From the NCBI GenBank assembly GCA_002118135.1, contig BDIU01000317.1, positions 1 through 64,000 on the forward strand: DNA of 64,000 bases, read 5' to 3'. The stretch is from Trebouxia sp. TZW2008. Its lineage: Eukaryota > Chlorophyta > Trebouxiophyceae > Trebouxiales > Trebouxiaceae. Both the position numbers and the translations under genes were made by a program. The notes under the pieces are model-generated. The model was not told the DNA's origin, did no database searches, and was given only the letters and a program-made list of their open reading frames with translations. Positions 1 through 8,337 of the stretch are shown in pieces (the first letter of the stretch is position 1; every line of letters starts with the position of its first letter).

Positions 1-62
1 GAGTGAGTGAGTGAGTGAGTGAGTGAGTGAGTGAGTGAGTGAGTGAGTGAGTGAGTGAGTGC
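1..62. repeat. (GAGT)n microsatellite
   Basis: About fifteen uninterrupted copies of the tetranucleotide GAGT open the window. It lies within the PNPase gene, probably in an intron just 3' of a triplicated exon. The true length is unknown because the array reaches the window edge. Confidence 0.97.
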
Positions 63-3000
63 TGTCAAAGCATGCGCATGATACAAAGGCCAACTGGAAG
101 TGCATGCACTGACAGGGCGAGATGTCACCTCAGCAGCATTGGAGACTCGGTCATTGAGCTGAACCATGAGCTGCTTGCTGATCTGTGCCCGATAAATCAG
201 ACTACGGCATACCCAGTTGTTCTGTGTAAAGAAAACGTCTACAGAAAGCTCTTGATCTTGAGGGTCATGCAGCCACTGAGTTGCTAAGTCTAGTGACTCA
301 CCTCAGCAGCGCTTGATACTCGGTCATTCAGCTGGACCATGAGCTGCTTGCTGGTCTGCCCAGTGACGCCCTCTGATCGGGCTTGAGCTTTGACCATCCT
401 ATGTCTGGATAACAGGTCTATAGAAAGCTCTGAAAGCAAGGGTCACATGTCACTGAGCTGCAAAGTTGGGTGACTCACCTCAGCAGCGTTAGAGACTCGG
501 TCATTGAGCTGGACCATGAGCTGCTTGCTGGTCTGCCCCGTAATGCCCTCAGCCTTGGCCTGGGCCTCCACCAGCCCTATGGTAGTCGTCACCAGCACCT
601 GGCTACCCGCCTGTACCCCCAGTGCTGACCCATGCACCACTGGCAGTACCCCCACCTGTATGCCACAGCAGGCAGGATCAAGACCTGTCATGAGAGGAAG
701 GGCTATAAGGAAAGCTAGCACCAACAATTGGCTAAACCCCCGTACCTCCAGTGCTGAATCATGCACCACTGGCAGTTACCCCACCTGCAAGGCATTATAG
801 ATGGGCTCAACAGATAACATGATACGGAGGGTCAGTAGACATGTCAGCAGAGCCAACAGAAAACAAAGATGACAGCTCTATGCTCAAGCACATAGCTGAT
901 GGAATGAGGTCACGCAAGACAGGTGCAAGCAAAGCTTTTGAGTCAACAGGAGGAGACAAGTTGTTGCACACTAACAGACTGCTCAGTCGAGGGCCATGCA
1001 TATGGGCTGTGAATGCAGCGGCCCGGCTAGCTACCTGTAAGAGGCAGGTCCAGGCCTCTACAAAACTGTGCAACAGCAACAAGCACATGGAAGGCGTTGC
1101 TCTGAGGTGAAAAGAAGGATCTTCCAGATCAGAGAGTATATGAACAGAACCTGAAAATTTGGTCTACAAACAAGATTTGGTCTCGAAAATGGTCGATTCC
1201 AAGCAAAATGACTTGTCAGCCTTGTCAACCATTCTGTGCCTTTGTTTTGTATCTTGACGTGGAAGTCTCCTGTTCAACCTGATAAGAGGCAGGTCGCGAA
1301 TCAATGAGGCCTCTGCCGTCACAGCGCACATTGTGTCTTGACAACATGTCCCGCAGCACCATGGACTGCACTTCCTGGAAGATAAAGTCCACATCTGCCT
1401 GTGTGGCACAACCACTGCCCAGAAATCTCATTGCCTGCAGTCACAAAAAGTTTTCAGCAGTGCCATCAAGTGGCTCAGCAATGCAGCCCAAGGAGTGCGT
1501 ATCAGACAGTCTGAAGTCCAATAAGTAAGTCCAGTGAGTAAGGCCGATGAGGGGATCCAGTGAGTAGGTGCAACAAGTAAGCCCAAAGAGTAAGTCCAAT
1601 GAGTAAGTCCAATGGGTACGTATCAGATTGTTTGACGTCCACATGTGCCTGTCTGGCAGGACCATTGCCACGAAATGTCAGCACCCATTGAAACATAGAA
1701 CCCTTCTTCTCAAATACAGCGTTACTTTGCCAAAATGTACCAGCAACTGGATTCCGGCTCCACAGGAACCAGGCTGCATGTCCAACAAGGAGATACAAGG
1801 TGCAGATAGCTTTGTCTGTGTGCAAAGCAATGAAATTTGCTGGCATGGAAAAGAGCAGCAATGTTGGAGTTGAGGGGTACGTGTAGGCTCGGCATGCCTA
1901 GACATGAGTTCATTGCTTAGCTTGGGAAGAGGATGGATGCTGGGGCTGCGGGGTTCAGTCATTCCTCTTGACAATGCCCACACTGATTACACAAATGTCC
2001 TTACATCAACATGTGTTTACTCAGCAATAATGTGGTAGTCAGAATGCAGTAAGTGGGTCCCCTTTTGCATGAGACTTACAAAAAGAATGTCTGCATCTCA
2101 AATGTCTTTATACTGCAAGGTTGGTATACCTGTTGATCTCTGAGTATGCTGTCAGTGGTGATTGGTATGACAGGCAACGCATGAAAGAAGTGGTCCTGAG
2201 CCACCAACAATAAGGCACAAAGCTGGGAATACATTGAAACATATTTAGTCCTAGCACATCAGCTCATGCACATTAGTATATACAAGCACACACGAGTACT
2301 GGACATGTGGTGCAGTGGTGCAGTGTGCTCTAGTGTGTACCTAGCTGGGCCTGCTGAGCCTGTCTGGGATACGTTTTAAATGAATTAACTAAATGAGTAC
2401 TGGAAATGTGGCCAGCGAGTTGCTGGAGTGGACAAGCTAGCAAAGCTCCACCTGGTTTTTTTTTGAACATGCCACGGGCATTCAGCTGCTCAACAACAAT
2501 CTCATTTGCTTGTTTCAGCAGTCGTTCCCTCTCAGCGTGCTGACCCAACACACATACAGGAGAGCACGATACATACAGCCAACAGTTTACTAGAATTGCA
2601 AGACAGCAAGCAACTACCTGGAATCGAAACATGCCGCGGGCATTCAGCCGCTCAATCACAGTCTCCTTTGCTTCTTTCAGCCATTGCTCCCTCTCTTGCC
2701 TGCTGACGTCAGCTTGCCTGTCAGCCAAAGCCTGCCTGATCAGCGGCTCAGCCAAAGACACAATGCTTGCATGAGCAGCAGGATCACACCCAGCACCATG
2801 CTGTGCCTGCTGTGCCTGCTGGGCCTGCTGTGCCTGCTGCGCCTGTGCATGTGCCTCAGATCTGGGTGACTGCTGATTCAGTGTGTCGTGCTGGGTTGCC
2901 AGCAGCTGCTTGGTAGCTTCCTTTGCAGCTTGCAGAGCTGAGTCCAGGACCTCCTCAGTCACTTCATCTCCCTGCATCAGTCATTGATCTGATTAGGCCA

Positions 3001-5930
3001 GTGTAACATGACTTCTGCTGTGCAATGAGCGTTGAACTAGACAGTTCAGTGCCCTGCATCAGGTGTTGACTTGTTCAGCTTGCCAAGCCATTGTGATCTA
3101 GCTTTGCCTTGCAAACAGGGGCGGCCTAAAAAGGTCAAAGACAATTTGCGTGGTCAAATCATGCGCAGTGGTCACGTGCGCTCTGCCATGCTTTGCCAGA
3201 TGCCTACGCCTTGCCCAGTGCATGACTGAATGCATGACTGATGCATGACACACATGGTAGAAGCCCAGGAGCCTTGACAGACTATAGGCATCATGTTTGG
3301 CTCGGTGATGGACAAGATTGTTTGCAGGCAATTCACTGCTTCTGTATGCACCTAGCAGGCTCCCAGAACCTCACAAGCAAGCATGCAGGTGATGACAATG
3401 CTGATAAAGATGATGACAACAATGACTGTGCAGGGGTTTGCTGCATTGGCTTCATTACCTGGAAATCTGCCACCAGTACAGAATCTGCTGACCCAACATA
3501 CAGGTCACTTGCTGTACAGCCCTGCAGTTGAGTAGTGCTTGGCTGAATGCAAATTTGCTAGCAAGCATAGAGGTGGTGATGATGATGATGGTACAGGATT
3601 TTACTGCATTTGCCGTTTTACCTGGAAATCTGCGACCAGTACAGAATCTGCTGACCCAACATACAGGCCACTTGCTATACAGTCCTGCAGCTGAGTAAAG
3701 CTTGGCTGAATGATAATATTCCCGAGTGCGCCTTCCCCAGCCTTCTTTTGTGCAAGCTGGACAGCTGCTATAGGGCCTTGCCATGGAATGTCTGAGCGCA
3801 TGAGAGCAGCTGAAATTGCATTGATTGCAATTGCTGCTGGTTCTGAGGACCCATCTGAGCACAAAACAATCGCATTCACCTGCATCAATGGAATGTTTGT
3901 CACTAATTATAACTTCACTGATCAGAGTTTCTCTAACACAAAAGCAGTAGTACAAAAGCACTGAATTGCTGAATTGGTGGTATGAAAGCACTGAATGAAA
4001 TCTCAACTCACCCGCTTGCGCATGCAACAAGGGCTTGGCAAACTTAGGTGACCAGACCTGACTTTATTTGTATGATGGGTGAAACCATTCTCGTCTATCA
4101 AGAGCAAAGTGTCACCTGGAACCACGACTGGTGCAGCAGCTGGCATTGTGCATTAGGCTGAAATATCTTGTTGAGATACAAACACTTAAACAAAAGATGT
4201 CCTCATGGCAAAAGCCATGCAATCGGTAATTACTGAATGCAGCTTTACTGCATTGGCACCTCATAGTGATGTCAGCTTGAAGCAAGGACATTGTTGTCAT
4301 GAGCAGTACAGTCATTAAATACAGAAAGCGCTGTATCAAACCATATCCTCTAGGCACAGCTTGAGACAAGAGGATTCAAGTTTCACTAAAGGCAAATCGG
4401 CCTGGCTGTGTCAAACGGCAAGTGTGTCCATGCAAGAAACTGTATGGATATGTTTGCACAAATGTACAATGCTGCTGTGTGGGATCATAAAACGCAATCT
4501 TGGGCCTCATAGCTCACCATGACGTTGCCTGTGAAGCCAGGAGCAAACATAGGCATGATTGCTTTCTCTACAAGTGATGCTGTGTCCACTTCACGGTCAT
4601 TTGGTGAGCCCTCTGTTCTGGAACGGCTACCTGGCATTCTGCCTGCCCCTGACAGAGGCTCCCTGTAGTCCACCTGCAGTAGTGCATGCAACTCAACATC
4701 AGCAGGTAGGAAGGAGGGAGACAGACGTCTGATGTGTAACAGCAATACGTTATAGGAAGCAGCCTGCGTTATGACCTGACAATAGTACGGTGAACTCTCT
4801 TTGTAACGACTGCTTTGGGTACCAAGAACTTTGTCCTTAGATTGAACCGTCCTTTCTCAAAGGGACTACTGCAGTTGGAATGCAGTGACTGATTACCAAA
4901 TTTGTCCTTACATCGAGATTGTCCTTACATCGAGTGTCATTAAAAGGAGAGGTTACTGTACATGCGATTCGACATCAGCAGGTAGAAAAGAGGGAGACAC
5001 ATGTCTGATGACTGACGGCAGTCTGTAACAGGAGTCCCTGTTTCCAGAAGCAGCCTGCGTTATGACAGTCAACAGCATAGGCTTTTGTTTGCCTGTCAAA
5101 GCCCAACCTGATGCAGTTGTGCTCACGTTGGGATTGATGTGCTCATGTGCCTTGAGCTTCAAAAGCTGTCACAGTGGCAAGCACCCAAGTGCTGCCAAGC
5201 CATCTTTGCTAGGCATGAGCCATTTGCTCAAGGCGCTGAGCTGTTGATTTTGCACGAGTATGGAACGCCGTATTGATCAAGCTGACCTACATCGTTCATG
5301 TATGTGCAGAATGCACCTGTACATGAATTTGAAACAGATGCAGCTTTGCTTACTGTCAAGTTGGGCTTGATGCGCTCATGTGCCCTTAGAGCTTTGGACG
5401 CCGTCACAGTAGCCAGCACCCAAGTGTTGCCTAGCTTTGCCAGGCATGATCCGTCTGCTGGGGGCGCTAAGCCATTGGTTTCAAACGAGTATGAAACGCC
5501 GTTCTGCTCAAGCTGACCTACATTGTCTGCAGCTGCAGAACTTGAAACGAGTTGAATGCTGCGGCTTCAAAGCGCGCTCACAGTACGCAGGGAATGAGCT
5601 CATCAGAGTGTATGGTGTACCTGACTCGTCTAGGGATATGGTAGCTGCAGCTGAACAGAGCTGCCTGGATGCGTGCTGGCCGGCTGTTGAGAACACAAAT
5701 GCGCCTGAAGAAGTTGAAGGTAGGCCTCCTGCAAGCAACGGGTTGCCGTTGACGCTGAAGCCGGCGTTAGTAGTGCATGTTGCAGCAGCCTGCGGGCGTT
5801 TACCTGCCGGACTAACTTGTCGCTCATGCAGATGAACAGCAGAGGCGGCTGCTTCGTAAAGGCGTCGATGAGCTCCCCTCTCGAACGCCGATATCAGCAG
5901 CTGTCGCTGTTGCCGAACTGCTTGCCGCAT
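1..5930 (-). CDS. PNPT1: Polyribonucleotide nucleotidyltransferase (PNPase), partial, many exons
   Basis: A 3'-5' phosphorolytic exoribonuclease and polymerase of mitochondria or plastids. The likely start is the ATG at 5930 (MRQAVRQQRQLLISAF), an Arg/Ala/Ser-rich leader that suits organelle import, with a donor after 5814. The exon at 4518-4673 encodes the first RNase PH core (VDYREPLSGAGRMPGSRSRTEG). The exon at 3622-3879 (258 nt) continues it: CSDGSSEPAAIAINAISAAL then SDIPWQGPIAAVQL. The exon at 2618-2971 begins GDEVTEEVLDSALQAAKEA, the helical linker. The exon at 1279-1434 carries the second RNase PH start (RHNVRCDGRGLIDSRP), and 479-655 carries LPVVHGSALGVQAGSQVLVT. The second-core remainder and the KH and S1 domains must lie left of base 1. 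The exons covering 4700-5810 are not resolved because the region is repetitive. Several exons are tandemly duplicated. PNPase identity is firm; the exact exon set is not. Confidence 0.88.
129..560 (-). repeat. Three tandem copies of a PNPase exon end
   Basis: The end of the 479-655 exon (TSKQLMVQLNDRVSNAAE followed by GTGAGT) recurs at about 302-400 and 129-200, with a period near 175-180 bp. The middle copy keeps an open frame (TGQTSKQLMVQLNDRVSSAAE minus its last residue is recognisable) and its donor. The left copy keeps ISKQLMVQLNDRVSNAAE but has GTGACA in place of GTGAGT. Confidence 0.9.
600..797 (-). repeat. Duplicated PNPase exon start
   Basis: The segment at about 603-660, which encodes the LPVVHGSALGVQ stretch and its acceptor, is repeated at about 735-797 as LPVVHDSALEVRG. 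The right-hand copy also keeps a TGCAG acceptor. This is a local tandem duplication inside the same gene. Confidence 0.85.
2337..2395 (+). repeat. Short dispersed repeat A, copy 1
   Basis: The core TAGCTGGGCCTGCTGAGCC is followed by TGTCT and an AT-rich tail with GAAT. Related copies are at 9418-9478, 26250-26311 (inverted) and 29718-29775. The family is not identified. Confidence 0.7.
2460..2710 (-). repeat. Duplicated PNPase linker exon end
   Basis: Two adjacent segments encode close variants: EREQWLKEAKETVIERLNAR at about 2625-2700 and ERERLLKQANEIVVEQLNAR at about 2465-2540, each followed by GMF. The first ends at a plausible donor (GTAGTT after FRFQ). The second reads into lysines encoded by a T/A run. 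Confidence 0.85.
3455..3720 (-). repeat. Duplicated end of a PNPase core exon
   Basis: The end of the 3622-3879 exon (LYVGSADSVLVADFQ plus its GTAAAA donor) is repeated about 160 bp downstream at 3461-3560, where the frame is again open and the donor region is conserved. The two copies differ at scattered positions. Confidence 0.85.
4690..5480. repeat. Locally duplicated block in the PNPase 5' region
   Basis: The segment that encodes SPSFLPADVE on the minus strand occurs at about 4690-4770 and again at about 4960-5060. A second unit with AAGCTCAAGGCACATGAGCGC-like sequence occurs near 5130-5200, 5350-5430 and, weakly, 5560. The repetition prevents assignment of the exons between the leader and the first RNase PH core. 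Confidence 0.7.
4785..4961 (-). mobile_element. MITE family copy 1
   Basis: About 177 bp, bounded by GTACGGTGAACTCTCTTTG on the left and the approximate reverse complement (AAAAGGAGAGGTTACTGTAC) on the right. The interior has the family's repeated TGTCCTTACATCGAG motif. It carries no coding sequence and sits in a PNPase intron. Confidence 0.85.
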
Positions 5931-8337
5931 GGAGACCAGCCAGATTTTTCCGGTCCGCGATCAGATAGTGTCACGATCTGGACAGTTATGGTTTCCAAAA
6001 CACATCTTGTCCTGCAGAGTGATCTCAAGTCTACACATCCAGCGGCTGGGCTCGCAAGTGCGACGCATGCAGTATTCACTGCAGTTCTGTGGTCACGCTC
6101 CGAGACCACGACCTTGGCGACTGAGTCAAGCTGAGTGCCATCAGAGCTCAAGGTTTGATTCAGCCTTTCATCGGGACACTCGCCTTTGAGGCATATTCTG
6201 ATCAGCTGCCTTTGCATGAGCATTACCAGAAACTCGTGCTTTCACGCCAGGAAGTGCCTCAGTGCGATGAGTCTTATCTGGCTCCCTACCTCGCCAGGCC
6301 CGGGCTGGATATTCCATTGATTGATGCAGTGATGTTGACTTGACTGCAGCTGAACAGCTTGCTCTTGCAGCTGAGGTACTTGACAGTTGCTGTGACTGTC
6401 AGTCTGAAGCCAACTTGATTGCAGATGGCTGGGTTGCTGACGCAGTGGGGACCATGGAGGACTGCTACCATGCTCAAGAGGCACTGTGCAAATTGCAGTG
6501 CCCTGTATTCACTGCTGTGTTGCTTGCACTGAGTGATCTGAGGTAAAGTGGTCGTTGGCATCATCTATGCTAATGGCTTGCTTGTCAACGGTGTACAAAT
6601 GTGTCACGTTGCGTATGAGTTTTCCAACACTGGTGGTGTCGAAGTGACACCGGTAATTATGTTGTGTCATTGTGGTACCTTTGTTAGTTGAAACCGCTGT
6701 ATACACAGCAAACTCGCAAGAGGAAGTATGCAAGATGAATAGAAAAGCTGAATAAGCAGCTGTTAGTAAACAACGCAATCCATGCGATCGTAAAAAGGGT
6801 CACCATGTGACAAAATGTGTGCATGTCTATCTCCTGCACAGAAGATCTGGCTGATGCCTTGTCAACCTTGACACCTGTACTGATTCCTGTTCTGCATAGC
6901 GGTCATGTGCCTGCAAAAAAGACTGATGGGCCATGTCTTATGACTGATCACGTACCGATATAGCAGTGAGTTGCTGCTACAGGGATCTGACCGTCAGACA
7001 AGCGATTGAAGGATGATTGACGTGCCTTGAGCTGTTGCTGTGGCCTTGGCAGTAGCTTATAGTCATCTATGGGCCTGCTCTTCGAAACAGAAATGAACAC
7101 AGAGCAGGGTCAGACCTGCTGCAATTGTGATGGCTTGTACAAGGCCTGCTTTCTGTGGAAACTTGATGCACACATCCAGCGCCTTTTGTCAGAAAGCCAT
7201 AGATCTCAGCATAGCACCTCATTATGGCACAGTAGCTGAGCTCACTGAGGGTTGCAAGTGACTAGTGTATGGCTGTCTGACAAAGTTGCTGATGTGCTTC
7301 TGGATGAAGGACACCGGCAGCTGCCTATGTTTACTGCACTGGACTGACTTGGCTGCAGGGATCTGTTGATGACAAAGCTAGATCTAGGTGCTTGTGCTTC
7401 TTAAGCACATAAAGCTGGCCGCCTACTGTTGCCTCTTGTATGTGACAGGCAGTTGGAGAGCTAACATCAGCGTCTTGCACTGTATCAGCAAGGCCTCCCG
7501 TCGTCCTGAGGCATCTGAGGGGTAGCCCACGGCCGACGCGCGCGTGCTGCTTGCGTGCAAGTCGACGGCCAATCGCTTGCGAGGTAAAAAAGCTATCGCT
7601 CTCTGTGTCTGCACCGCGCGAATCGTGTGCGCTCAGTAGTCGTCTGCGAAGGGCTGGCACATTTTCAAAAGTAGCCGGACTGACTGCCCGTTGTAGAGCC
7701 TTTTGGGAGCATGACTTGTCATAATCAACCTATCATGTCAGTAAGCACAGCGTCGACGGCGCGTTTAGCAGCACTACATAGCTTAGCATGACCGCGGCAT
7801 GCTCGCAGCATAAGCGCAGCACAACTGGTCTCATCAGTCACAACAATTGATTGCAATCATCTCTTCTTCATTTCGCACAACTTACGAGCAGAATTTCACG
7901 AGAGACACGAGCCCCTCAGTTGGCTGGCCAGCGCGTGTGATTTGCCTCCGCACAACGTCTCTGCGACTGGACATTCGTTGCTGCGCGCGTCCTCTGTCAT
8001 TGATAGATCCGATGAACAACGTTCGTGTGGCAATTTATTGGGATTGAGATTACCCTCGACACTGCTTCGACATGGGTTGCACCGTCTCCGTTGGTGGGTC
8101 AATTTGCTTGCATAACAAAGCATCTCATGTTACGGACCTCCTGTCCGCCTGCTTCAACTCGTGTGTGACACACAGTCGTTCAAAAGGAGGCTGACTCAGA
8201 AGTGCACAAGGAGCATGAGTCCGCTAGGTCCGCATTTTAAAGCCACTACGGGAGTTGTGCTTACATATATCTCGCAGTCTAACAAATCTGGTTTTTCGTG
8301 TAGCAAACAAGAACCAAGCTTGGCCGCGATAGGTTTC
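5931..8337. other. Region without an assignable gene; two CpG-rich stretches
   Basis: About 5560-6150 and 7480-8000 are rich in CpG and probably mark promoters: the first for PNPase, the second for an unidentified gene or the one starting near 8338. Two coding-like stretches have no homology I recognise. One is on the plus strand near 6180-6340 (LPLHEHYQKLVLSRQEVPQ and on). The other is on the minus strand near 7331-7660 (FFTSQAIGRRLARKQHARV) but has no in-frame ATG. A short gene could be hidden here. Confidence 0.5.
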
